In this document: one piece after another, positions 22,381-32,878 of the stretch
Layout of the letters: the number at the start of each line of letters is the position of its first letter
Position numbering within the stretch: the first letter of the stretch is position 1
Source: Apiotrichum sp. Y4204
Lineage: Eukaryota; Basidiomycota; Tremellomycetes; Trichosporonales; Trichosporonaceae
Reading direction: 5' to 3'
DNA: 64,000 nt
Assembly: GCA_025531455.1 (NCBI GenBank)
Contig: JAMYHL010000062.1
Span: forward strand, 183,742-247,741
Position numbers and translations under genes: made by a program
Notes under the pieces: model-generated
Seen by the model: only the letters and a program-made list of their open reading frames with translations
Databases searched by the model: none
What the model was told of the DNA's origin: nothing

Positions 22381-23450
22381 CCAAGTCGCGGAGAAGGCAA
22401 GCACCAAGAGGGCTGGACCCAGCATTTATGTTGCCCGCGCCGCAAAGTCACCGAGAACCACCCGACGGGACTCGTCAGCCGATTCGCTGTCCGATGGACG
22501 GTTCGAAGACACACGCGCCGCCGTCAATGCGATGATAGGAGACGTATGTTGCTTGCTGGGCGCAGTCTATTGACAAGTCAGGCCGAGAAGGTTGATCTGA
22601 TCTTCGCTGGCGGCGGCGACAAGTTCTCTGGAAAGTACTGCGAGCCCAGTGAGCTCACTGGGACAACTCAAATGGTTCGAGTACACCCTGTTTCCGCAAC
22701 AGATCTTCCAGACGAGCCTGTCCCACAAGATGGTGGTCGCGAGGTAAAAGACGGCTCAAAGCTAAAACACCCGGTCCTCACGATTACCGAGAGCGTCGGC
22801 AGCTCGCGGTCCGGCGAGGACGATGACATGGAATGTGACATGTACCGCCGACAGTGCATGACGACGGAAAAAAAAGAAAACACGAAACGAGGCCTTGTGA
22901 TCAAGCTCTTAGATATGAGCTTCCTGGTGCCGCGCTACCATACTCATTGTAAGAAGAAGCTGTCACAAGAGTGTTACGCCTTTGATGTGCCGCGCGTTCT
23001 GCAAGGATCTCGTCTGCCGTACTTTGCTGGGTTGTTTCAGCACGGTACGCTGTACTGCCTCGTTTATGACGATGCTGGTCGGTTCTGTTTTGATGAAGTG
23101 CGATGTTCAGAGTATCTTCTGTTTTGATGAATTGCGATCTTCAGAGTATCGGTGAGTCCAGGCCTTGCCCCTGTTCTTCCATGCAGCGTGGTGGCTGACC
23201 TCCACCCCCGAGCTCATCCAAGTTTTCCAGGAGATTTATGATGTGGGCGTTGATCCCCGGGACACTGACGATTACTGGGTGCGTCTTGGACTCGACAGCC
23301 GCATAAAGATGGCTACTTTGTACAGTTCAACGACTCTAGCAACCCTGCACGTTAGTGACTTCGACCGCAGCCGAAAGTCCGTGGCCGGACCCCAACTGCC
23401 GAGAAAGCGTTCGAGGACCTAAAGAACTCGAGGCTTGATCGAATACGGTG
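22381..23450 (+). pseudogene. Kinase-like copy 2, degraded tandem duplicate
   Basis: It aligns with copy 1 over most of its length: VNAMIGD joined to AEKVDLIF by a GTATGT...CAG intron, KYCEPSELTGTTQMVRVHPVSAT, GLVIKLLDMSFLVPR, LQGSRLPYFAGLFQHGTLYC and IYDVGVDPRDTDDYWVRLGL. Three faults are visible. The first-exon frame has no ATG after an in-frame stop. A 34-bp tandem duplication (23083-23150) shifts the frame and brings a stop just before the second intron. A one-base shift near 23390 separates the last block (TAEKAFEDLKNSRLDRIR) from the preceding frame. The DFG position and catalytic Asn are lost as in copy 1. An unusual splice choice could hide some of these faults, but not all three easily. 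Confidence 0.7.
23083..23150. repeat. 34-bp tandem duplication disrupting kinase-like copy 2
   Basis: Units 23083-23116 and 23117-23150 each begin TTCTGTTTTGATGAA and end TTCAGAGTATC, differing at two bases. Removing one unit would restore the frame into the GTGAGT donor at 23152. Confidence 0.85.
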
Positions 23451-23661
23451 AGGGTTGAAGTGATCCAAGCAGTGACTGAAACACAGGATGGTCAAAGTCC
23501 CAAGGGGACAGTGCTTTCCTGCAACACTTGTTGACACCGATCATCCACATCAGCACACTGCCCAATCCACCTCTAAATGTCCATGACAAAACCTGCATTC
23601 AAGAGAACCAGTCCCCACAGCCTACTGTTCAAGTGTACACACTACATTATCACCCTTCACC

Positions 23662-26400
23662 CTAGAGCTTGGAGCTGTTCTTCTCGATCTCGTCATACAG
23701 CCGGTCGATCTGGGGCTTGTAGTACTCGGCCGCAACGTTGCGCTTCAGCTTCTGTGTCGGAGTGAGGAGGTCGGCGGGGAAGGGCTGTGCGGTGGCGTAG
23801 ACGCCGCGAACCTGCTCAAAGCTGTATCGTCAGCACGATTCCGGCGCGTTGGCGCTTTCACTCTGAACTCACCCGTTGAGCTTGGCGCGCTTAGCGGCCG
23901 AGTCAAGGCCCTTCTGAAGGGTGGCAACGACCTTGGGGTCCTGGAGGGCAGCCTCCAGGGCGTCGACGTCGGTGGGCTGGATGTTCTTGCCGAGGAGCTT
24001 GTTGACAAACTCGGCACCGGGGATCGGGTCGATGATCACGACACCAACAAGGCAGTGGCGGAACGAGTCGCCGTGCACGTACACGGACGCGAACATCGGG
24101 TTGAGGAGGTAGACACCCTCGACCTTCTCGAGAGGCACGTACTCACTGGCTGTTAGTACTGGATAACGGGATATCGCTGGAAACCTACCCCTGCGACAGC
24201 TTGATGACGTTCTTAACACGGTCAATGATCTTGATGCGGCCAGCCGAGTCAATCTCGGCAACGCTGTCGTTAGTATACTGATGTGGATTCAACTGGCGCA
24301 AGACTCACTCGCCGGTGCGGAACCAGCCGTCAGGGGTGAGCGCCTTCTTGGTGTTCTCCTCGTCGTGGAGGTAACCGGTGAAGATGTTGGTACCGCGGAG
24401 GAGCAGCTCACCGCGAGGGTTGGGCTTGTCGGTGTGGAGGTAGTTCATCTCGGGGACGTCAAGGAGCTTGGCCTCGTTGGTGGCAGCGAGGAAACCGCAC
24501 GTGCCGGGCGCACGCGTGTCCTGTGCGATGCTGCGGCACACGGACGCACAGGTCTCGGTGAGACCGTACTGATGTCAGCGCAAGTTTGCGATTGTCACTT
24601 ACGCCCTGGGCAAACTCGACGCAGAACGCGACGGCGAGGAACTCCTGAACCTTGGGGGCAAGAGGAGCCGAGCCGGTGAGCATGTACTTGACCTCACCGC
24701 CGACGAGGCCGCGGATCTTGTTGAACACAAGACGGTCGTAAATGGCGTGAGTGTAGGTGCCGTCCTTGCGGAAGTTGGCGAGCTTGGCAGAGATGGCACG
24801 GCGAAGGAGCGCACCCTTGAGGCCGGGCGTCTGCATCTGAAGGTTGATGGCAGCGTAGATGCGGTTCCAGATACGAGGGACACCGGGCATGAAGTGCGGC
24901 TTCATAATCTGGGCGTCCTCCATGATCTTAGTAACGTCGCCAGTAGCGAAGCAGATGGTACCGCTGCCGATCATGACGAGGAACTGGAGAAGACGCTCGT
25001 AGATGTGCGCGAGGGGGAGGAACGAGAAGTGGCGGAAGCCGTCGGTGAGGTTACCGATGCCGTACGTGCAGGCATTGACAGCGGAGGTCATGTTCCAGTT
25101 GGAGAGCATGACACCCTTGGGGTTGCCGGTCGTGCCCGAGGTGTACGAGATGGACATGATACGGTTCTTGTCAAGGTCCTTCTCGTCCTCGGCGGGACCG
25201 GGGGCGGTGTAAACACCGGCCTGGTTGCCGAACTCCTCGAGCTCGTCAATCTGGTAGAAAGTCAGGCCGAGCGACGCGGCCCACTGGTTGTAGATCGTGC
25301 GCTCAGCCGGGCCGATCGGGTCAACCGAGACAATGGCGCGAAGCGACGGCGTCTCAGGCGCCATGCGGAGCAGCTGCTCAACGTGGTTAGACGACGAGAA
25401 GATGATGGCGAGGGGAGCGTGGTTGGTGCTGAGGTGTGAGCGAGGTGAATTTCGCGGGCGGGGAATAACCCTTGGGGAACATCCGCATAGTCCGGTCCAG
25501 CGCGTGTAAAAGTTTCTACGCCATCCTTTACTACGTTCTGCACCCCATATTTAGTCACTCACATGTACTTGGCAGTGTCGGGGCCAAGGGTCTCGTACAG
25601 CGAGACACCGACGAGACCGTACGCGTGGCACGCAAGATCGACGACCTGCCACTCCTCGCGGTTGAGGCACCAGATACCAACACCCCAACCACGGCGTGCG
25701 CCGGCCTTGAGCTTGTCACCCCAGGCGGGGAGCTGGTGGCTGGCGACCTCGACGGGCGAGGGAGTGTCAGCGGGCAGGCGGGGGTCGCGGAGCTGGCCGA
25801 GGCGCTCGAGCGAGAGGAGTGCCGAGCCGAGCGCGTTGCGGCGCGCCGCGGCCTGCGCGTACGTGGTGTCGTATGTCTCCGTGCTCCATCCGTGCGGCTC
25901 TCCGGGGGCGGTGGGGGGAGTGCGCACGCGCGAGCGGAAAATGGCCTGGTTGGGCGTGTTCTTCAGGGCTAACAGTGAGTAAAACTTTCGAAGTTCAGTA
26001 CCCACCGAGCTCGAAGATCTCGAAGACAGTGTCGGGAAGCTTGTCACCATCCGGTGTGTGATAAATGAGCTCCTCCGGCACAATTCCTGGCATTAGCGGG
26101 TGAAACAACATGATGTAGCACGGTGCTGCGCCAGCCATGGTTTACGAACCGCTCTTGTAGACGGCTAAGGAGTCAGTTGAGCACAAGAGAAAATGACTTA
26201 CAGCTCGAGTCAGCGCTCTCCGTGCTTGGAATGGGCTGGGGTCAGCTTCTGTAAAGAACATCACTGTTTGCCGTGTGCTGGTTGAGCCTTGAGTTCGAGC
26301 TCGAGTGCCAGAGAAAAGCCTGGCACCGGGCAGAGTGGCCACTCACGACGCTCTGGTGCTTGAGGTCCGGCACGACGGGAAACGGGCGGAGCATAGGCAT
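23662..26400 (-). CDS. Long-chain fatty acid-CoA ligase, peroxisomal type (727 aa)
   Basis: Ten exons: 26400-26347, 26235-26202, 26164-26150, 26086-26006, 25968-25563, 25428-24603, 24568-24309, 24263-24189, 24145-23873 and 23821-23662. All phases close, including a 15-nt microexon. The protein starts MPMLRPFPVVPDLKHQSV and carries the AMP-binding enzyme motifs: SYTSGTTGNPKGVMLSN (phosphate loop), HIYERLLQ, MLTGSAPL, YGLTETCA, GWFRTGD and RIKIIDRVKNVIKLSQGEYV. It makes acyl-CoA from long-chain fatty acid, ATP and CoA. It ends SSKL, a canonical PTS1, so it probably works inside peroxisomes to feed beta-oxidation. An in-frame ATG at 26138 gives a shorter form lacking the family N-terminus; the spliced start is preferred because it restores that N-terminus. 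Confidence 0.92.
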
Positions 26401-27394
26401 GGTGATAGATACAACGAGCGCTGGGGTGGTGGTGGGGGGGAAGTGAGATGGGTGAATGTGATGAGATGGATGGTGAAAAAGAAGAGTATGGCAGCACGAG
26501 CTGTGTTCGTTCTCGAAAGGTGGAAAAGTACAGTAGTGACTTTGAGGAGAGAGTGGCTGCGGGGCTCGTGGTAGTGGATCGTGGAACCACCTACCGACCC
26601 TTGGCACTTGTGCCGGATAACCACTGAAAACTTAGCCGGCACGGGGCCCCAGAGCTAACCACCCCCATTCTACCCCGGCCGCCGGTTAGCGGCGCGGCGA
26701 CCTCTGCGCGTGTGCCTTGTCCCAAGGGCCCGCGAACGTTAGCGCTCGGCCTATGCATTAGCCAGTACAGCTGCGGCATGGCCCGGCGTGGTTTGTGCAA
26801 CCTCCCCGCAATTTTGACCACGTTTCCATCCCCTGGGTCCCGCAAGAACACATGGCGGTTCTGCGTGGCGCGTGGCGCATAGCTGAGGCCGAGCGAGGCC
26901 GTGTCCGCCGGCGACGGCATTCCACGGGACGCCCATGGGCCACGGTGTAAAAAACAGAAGCGGAGAGGCCCACGTTATTTGATCAGGATCTTGAGGGATT
27001 AGGGCAGATAGGCCATGGGGACTCGAATTACAAAGGACATAAGTATTCGGCCGGGTATCCATACAGACTAGTACAAACCTAACACATCATTACAATTTTT
27101 GGCTGTCACGTGATTGTTGAGACCGGCTCCCACGATCCCACAACAAGCGCCGAGCGCCACTGCCGCAAACGAAGCAATATCCGCACATCCGCTCGGCAAT
27201 GCCAGTGTCGATCCTCCGGGAAGACACGACATGGACGCGTGACGAGACGACGATCCGGTTTTTCACAAGGCTCTCTCATCTCATTCAAATTCCTCTGCCA
27301 TTCATTGTTGTACTTCCGACCACTAACTGAAATACATGATACTGACCGCATATTGTCCGCATATGCTTTCTTTTGCCTTTGTGCTTTTTTCCTC
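26401..27394. other. Intergenic between acyl-CoA ligase promoter and sulfatase 3' end
   Basis: The first 200 nt are the CT-rich minus-strand leader of the ligase gene. From 26600 to 27394 I see no ORF with a domain or consistent exons. Confidence 0.45.
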
Positions 27395-29457
27395 CTAATA
27401 CGCAAGCTTGTGCTCCCATACGGGCAGCTCGAGACGGAGGTGGAACCCGAGAGTACACGTGTCGAAGCGGACCTTGGGGAGGGACGCGAAGTACGCGTCG
27501 TACTTTGTGTCCATGGTATCGCTGAGCTTTGTCGGCTTCTTATTGAGACTGGAGAACATCTCTGCGTACGGGTCGCGGCAGGTGTCGCCCTTGCACGTCT
27601 TGAGCACGAGGAGCAGGCCGTCGAGGCGGTGCATGAGCCGCTGCATCTCCTCCGAGAGAATCGGCTGTCCGTCCTTTCTTGTGTCAAAGGGCGCAAAATC
27701 TCCGGCGTTGTTCAGGGATATCATGAGGTTGCGCGCCTGGTGCGGGTCCTCGTGCAGGTCGTATAGCTCGCGCTCGCCAGTGCACCATACCGAGTACGAG
27801 TAGGACACGCCGGTAGTCTCGTCCGCGACACGGAGGGTGCGGTACGTGTTGTTGTTCCGCCAAGGATTGCTGAAGATGCCCTCCTCGACGACCTGGACCC
27901 AGTACTCAGAGATGCTGTGGCGCGCCTTCTTGTGTTGCTCAGCCTGCTTCCCGTCCTTGTCCTTGTTGTTCTGGTGGAGGTTCATCATGACGCCGTCGTT
28001 CTCGTAGTCGCTCTTGGCACCGCCGAGGCGCATAATCGTCTCGGCCAGGTCGACCATGTTGTACAGGCTGACGTCGTCCACTTTACCGCGCGGAATGCCC
28101 GGGCCACGAATAACCATCGGCACATTGATATCGTCCTCCATACCGAGCGTCTTGCCCGGCTGCCGGCGGTGCGTGCCCATCGCAAACCCGTTGTCCGACG
28201 TCAGGATGATGTACGTGTTGTCGAGCTCCCCCGCTACCCGCAGCTTCTCGACCAGGTCCTCGACGAACTCGTCAATTGGCTGCATCGCACGCAGACGCCC
28301 GCGGTAGAAGTCGTCAAAGTATGCTTCAACCGTGCGGTTCTGGTGTGAGCAGCACAGATGGTACTTGGCTCACAAGCTTCGGCAGCGTCTTAACCCAACT
28401 GACGCCAAGAGGCTCATCAGGATTCCAAGTCTCGACGCGGGGCAGCTCTGCCGTGGGGAACAGGTACGCCGCGCGCGGTGGCCCCTCGGGGATTTGAAAC
28501 TTGATGTCGGTGGTGAGGGGGAGGTTACCGTCTGCCCACGTGTGCGGCCCAAGGGGCGAGTAGCCGATGAAGAACGGCTTGTCGTTTGCAAGCGCGGTGT
28601 CGAGATACGCAAGAGTCTTCTCGGCGGAGAAATCGCCGCTGTACACGCCTGGCGAGAGTATCATCTCCTGGTCTGCGGTTAGATCGAAAGGTGCTGAGGC
28701 TCACTGTCGCGCGAGAAGCCGGGCTGCTGTCAGTGATGCACCCAAGCGTACATGAGTGGGACACTTACACTCCAGTAGTCGTAGGTCCAGGGGTCTGGGG
28801 TTAGCATAAGAATGGGGGCGTCGGGGCATCATCGGGACTCACCAACAGCCATGTCGTGCGATGTCTGAGGTCAGCACACCCTTTGCCTGTTGACCCAAAG
28901 ACCCACAAAGCCAGAAACGGGAAGCTCAACACAGTTTTTCTCCGAGTGGCCGTTCATGTACTTGCCGACGTAGTATGTGTCGTAACCGGCCTGTTGGAGG
29001 AAGTCTGCAATGGTGTGGTTCACATATCCAAACTCGTTGAAGAGATCCCACCCGCCATAGGGGGGGTTGACAAACGTGATGTTGTGGTTGTGGGCGTGCT
29101 GTGCACGCAGGAGCGAAACCCGCGCAGGGCAGCAGATGCTCACGGGCGAAAAGAAGTGCTCGTAGGTCACGCCTTCATCAACGAGGTGTTTGAAGATGCG
29201 CGGGAGATACTCCCTGAACATGGTCGTGCGTTTATCCTGGTCATCGGTGACTGTCGTTAGAACAGAACAAGTATGAACGCACGGATCAGCACAATGTTTG
29301 GCTTCTTCTTCCCGCCGCCGGGCTTGCCGGGCTTATGGGGCTTCTCGGGTTTGTTGACGTCACAGTCCTTATCGTTCTTGTCCTTCCAGTCGCCGGGTAC
29401 AGCGCCCGCGAGGGTCGTCGCCAGAGCGAGAAGGAGCGCCGTCTTGGAGAGCAGCAT
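27395..29457 (-). CDS. Secreted arylsulfatase (601 aa)
   Basis: Seven exons: 29457-29283, 29250-28931, 28864-28843, 28794-28769, 28723-28705, 28672-28374 and 28339-27395. Three are only 19-26 nt, and all phases close. A signal peptide (MLLSKTALLLALATTLAGA) is followed by a Lys/Pro/Gly linker. The sulfatase fold then begins with PNIVLI and TDDQD (metal-binding Asps). SICCPARVSLLR carries the formylglycine cysteine motif CxPxR. NPPYGGWDLFNEFGYVN, YYVGKYMNGH, DPWTYDYWS, FFIGYSPLGPHTWADG and LTSDNGFAMGTHRR are typical of fungal arylsulfatases and GNS-like enzymes. It would release sulfate from extracellular sulfate esters. The second donor is a weak GTTGAG, chosen because it alone keeps the frame into DPWTYDYW. 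Confidence 0.9.
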
Positions 29458-29517
29458 GGCCAGAAGTTGCGAGGAGACAAATCTGGGAGGTTTGAGCGGA
29501 GCAGGAGCATTCCCATG

Positions 29518-29524
29518 ATATATA
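29518..29524 (-). promoter_or_regulatory. TATA box of the sulfatase gene
   Basis: The minus strand reads TATATAT about 61 nt upstream of the ATG at 29457. Confidence 0.55.
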
Positions 29525-30466
29525 GTGCTCTGTCTTGGACATCGGTCCCCTTGCTCTCGATATGTACTCTCCCTTCCTTCAACTCGATCAATCCATCAAC
29601 CGTCGTTCTTTTTGCTTGGCACGCGGAAGGCGATTGAGTGGTACGTAGGATTATGCGGGGCGGGGCCCAATACCGAGGGGCACCACTCGTTCCCACAGCC
29701 AAGAGCCAAGAGATCGGAACGGCAGACAGACAGACTACATACTACGGCGGCTGCAACCGCAATGGTAGGTGGGCAAGGACATTGCCGTGATCCGCGATGC
29801 GAGTTGGCTGGCATGTTCGGCCCCGCGTCGGCTTGATACGTGATCCGCAAACTGTGATGTGTGGGGCCCTCACTATGGATGCGGCGTCGGGGGCGAATTC
29901 CGCCTCGCGGAGGAGATAACGAAATGGCCTGGGCCTATCTGACGCCCAACTTAGTTTGATGGAACGCGCCTTGGCGCGCCATCCCGCGATTGTGGGCAGG
30001 CGACGCATAACACCGTGTCCAGTCGCATGCAACTCGGAGTGGATAGCATGGACAACGCTTGCCTGCTTGATGGCTTGGTGTTTGCGGTAATGTCGGCAGT
30101 CAGATCCGCGACCGAATGCCGAGGTGAAATTACGACCCGATCCACAGACAGGTTTGCCCACTTGCTTTCTTGGTTGCTTGTCATTTTCTGTTGACTATCT
30201 CTGGCGGATATAGACCTGCGCGGAAACAGTAGGTGGCATCGCGACGGAGCGTCTTGGAATATTGGGGACACAGCATGCGCAGCTTTTTGAGTAGGATACA
30301 TACAGGTCTTGTGGGAAGATAAAGTTCGAGATAAGTAAACCTGGAAACCGGTGCAGATCCGGTAGTCACAGAGGAAACCAGTGGCCAGCTATGACCAGAC
30401 GCTAGTCAAGCCCTACAAGAACTATTTCACGAATGCAATCCCCATTGACTCATTGCACACATTACA
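29525..30466. other. Intergenic between divergent genes
   Basis: No gene seen. It would hold the control regions of the sulfatase (minus) and the second LURP-one gene (plus). Confidence 0.45.
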
Positions 30467-31275
30467 ATGAAATTCAAGCAACAATCGATACCCCATCCGC
30501 AACCACACGCCCTGCTGGCCGCTTACACGCGACCGACAGCCACGACCCTTGTCTTCGGACAGCCGCTCAAGGGCTTTCAGGACGTGAGACTGCGGACTGC
30601 CCACGGTCCTCACAGTGTTAACAGCAGGACGAGTTTACCATCACGGACGATTCCGGGGCGCCAGTCTTTGTAGTCGGCGGCGGCGAGTTTGCAGACCACA
30701 AGGAGCCAAGGAGTACGTCCACCTACGCATCCAGCTGACCCCAGCCCTCTCCAGTCCGTCCGGCCAGCTCCTCCTGACCGTCCAAGACGGCGGTGGTAGC
30801 TGGAAGGCCCCAGTATTCCGATGCGAGACCCCCGACGGCCAGCTGTTCCGTGTCGAGCCTAAAGGCGGTGCGTGCGCTGGGACGCTGCATACCTACAGTA
30901 TGTACAAGTGCTAACTTGCAGTGTTCAGGAAGACGCCGATAGTCTACCCAGATGGCTCGCCACTCGCGGTCCTCAAGTTCTCGTTCAGCGGGCGAAAGGC
31001 GTTCATTCTCATGGAGGATACGGAAGTGACAAGCATGGAGTTCCACGGCCGAATCCGTGACGGCTTGTTAGGCCACGCCCATCCTCCCGTACGTGGCTGC
31101 CGATCTGCTCTGCATGGCTTACTCTCAGGACACATCAGAGGTACAGCCAGGGACGAGCCTCCTTCTCGCGGCGGCAGTCAACCTCGTCGCCGCGCGCATG
31201 CGCCTCGCCGCTGCGCGCGGCGCTCAGGCCAGTGCAGGTGCCTCCGGGGCCGCTGCTGCCGTTGTGGTAGTATAG
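30467..31275 (+). CDS. LURP-one-related protein, second paralogue (210 aa)
   Basis: Five exons: 30467-30583, 30628-30712, 30745-30867, 30922-31025 and 31072-31275. Introns are 44, 32, 54 and 46 nt and the phases 0, 1, 1, 0 close. The domain pattern is DEFTITDDSGAPVFVVGG, a strand-turn LSSPSGQLLLTVQDGG, VFRKTPIVYPDGSPLAVLKF, and LPYVAADLLCMAYSQDTSEV followed by the closing hydrophobic helix (PGTSLLLAAAVNLVAARMR). This is the LURP-one/tubby-like layout seen at 10186-10980. The tail is a short Ala/Gly/Val-rich extension. Compared with the first gene the core lacks the LLKG-type block, so the two are distant paralogues. The fourth intron is not obvious but is required to reach the closing helix in frame. 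Confidence 0.8.
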
Positions 31276-31690
31276 AGCACCATAGCGGGCTTGACATCCG
31301 ACACCACTGCTTAGTGGCAGCCGTTAGAAACTTGGCCTCGAATATTGGACACATCGAGGGAACTGCGGTAGTGAGATTGTGACATCGCGTACGGTCAGAT
31401 CTGTCGTTCATCGGTGAGAGCTTGCAGGCCGCCTGTAGTGCGCTCCAAAAGCTCGACAGCTCGGACAGCTCCGTATCTGTCCACCCAGCGCTGAGCCCTG
31501 CTGTACAGTAACACCCGTGTTATCGGGGTGCGTATTTGGACAGAAGCTGTGGGCTCCTACAACACTTTACGTGTATGCATCTTTATCCGCGACCTCGATA
31601 GCACCAGCTATCGCCTACTCACTCAGCAAGAAGCACCCCGTTGTCAACTGGTACTCCGACGGGACCATGATATGGCTTCAAACCCTGCAA
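31276..31690. other. Intergenic, no gene seen
   Basis: I see nothing supportable here on either strand. Confidence 0.4.
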
Positions 31691-31985
31691 TGGCAGCAGT
31701 ATCTGTGCATCATTCTGCAGCAGATGAGGAGAACAGATAGAACAAACCGGGTGGGATCCGGTACGTCAGCGGGTGCAAAAACCGCACCGCAAGTGGCCGC
31801 ATCGGTGTTGTCCTTAGCTTCCAAGTCTGCCTCCTCCTCACACTCAACAACTCGAAACACCTCTACAGCCACCCCGGGCTCACACACCTCGCCATCGGCG
31901 CTGGAAACGTTCACAAAAGGGGAAGCGATGGGAATCGCAGCACAAATCAACTTCTCGTGGTTGCCGTCATCGCCCTAGGCCACCC
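31691..31985 (+). pseudogene. Possible remnant of a type 2 membrane-protein gene
   Basis: A Ser/Thr/Ala-rich frame ends in a segment (ETFTKGEAMGIAAQ) like the juxtamembrane AGESAGIAVAI and AGEAAGIAVAI of the intact type 2 genes downstream. The frame then breaks: the hydrophobic stretch LLVVAVIALG lies in another frame. No ectodomain or cytoplasmic tail follows. Its strand and place, just left of a type 1 gene, fit the order of the array. The match is short, so this is tentative. Confidence 0.35.
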
Positions 31986-32878
31986 TCGTCACAATCGACA
32001 TCCGCCGCAGTTCACAACGCGACAATCGACAACGGGTCCGAGCACGTGGGGACAAGTTCGACATTGATGACATGATGATATCTACGCCAACCTAATTCTC
32101 ACTCACTCTTGGCTTCTCTTCGCTCAGTCCTCCAGACAAAGGGCAGCGCCTCGCGACGCACCACCCTTTTCTCTCCCACGCTGGCCGTGACAAGCTGGCC
32201 GTGTCTGCCCGCCTAACAATCATTGGGACAATTAACTGGACAATTAACACCTTGTGCGGCCCTCTACATCCCGTATGAGCAGTGCAATTTGCTCCAGTCG
32301 TCGTTTACTGCGCAGTCTTCTCCACCTGGAGCATTACTGTGCAGTACCTGACCCCCTTTGTCCAGCCTGGGGACCCGTCCGGCCGGTCCTGATCTCAGGA
32401 TGAAAAGAGATCTGAGATAAGGGAATATAAATGTACGTATAGCAACCAACACGGCATCGTGCACTCCGACGGGAAGAAGAGGGTGGGGTGAGCTTTCCTT
32501 CCTCGTGTTTCGTGGTCCTTTGCGCGTGGAAGATAGCAAGTATGATCTCTCAACTGGTCAGTCCGTCCACCCTATCTCCCACTTTCCTAGTCTAACCGCA
32601 TCGGATGATCATAAAACCCAGAGTTGTGGATTCGCATGCCGTTACCGCCGAGATGCCGTAAGTAGGGAGCACAGCGCGTTTCATGTTGACCGCTGTGCCG
32701 GCGCGGCCCACTGAAACCCTGTTCCGGCCGACAACTGCAAGGTTTCAGGGCTCGTAAGTTCCCGAGATTCGGTTGCGCTTCCTGACTTAGCATGAACTGA
32801 CACTGAACAATTACTACCATTTTACACAGAGCTCTTAGATTAAAATAACAATCTCATAACTACAAGTGTATGTACAAA
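31986..32878. other. Intergenic, no gene seen
   Basis: It has many stops on both strands and no recognisable repeat; nothing supportable. Confidence 0.4.

Noticed and set aside
24747..25439. 230-aa plus-strand ORF
   Set aside because: It is antisense to the AMP-binding domain of the acyl-CoA ligase and has no domain of its own.
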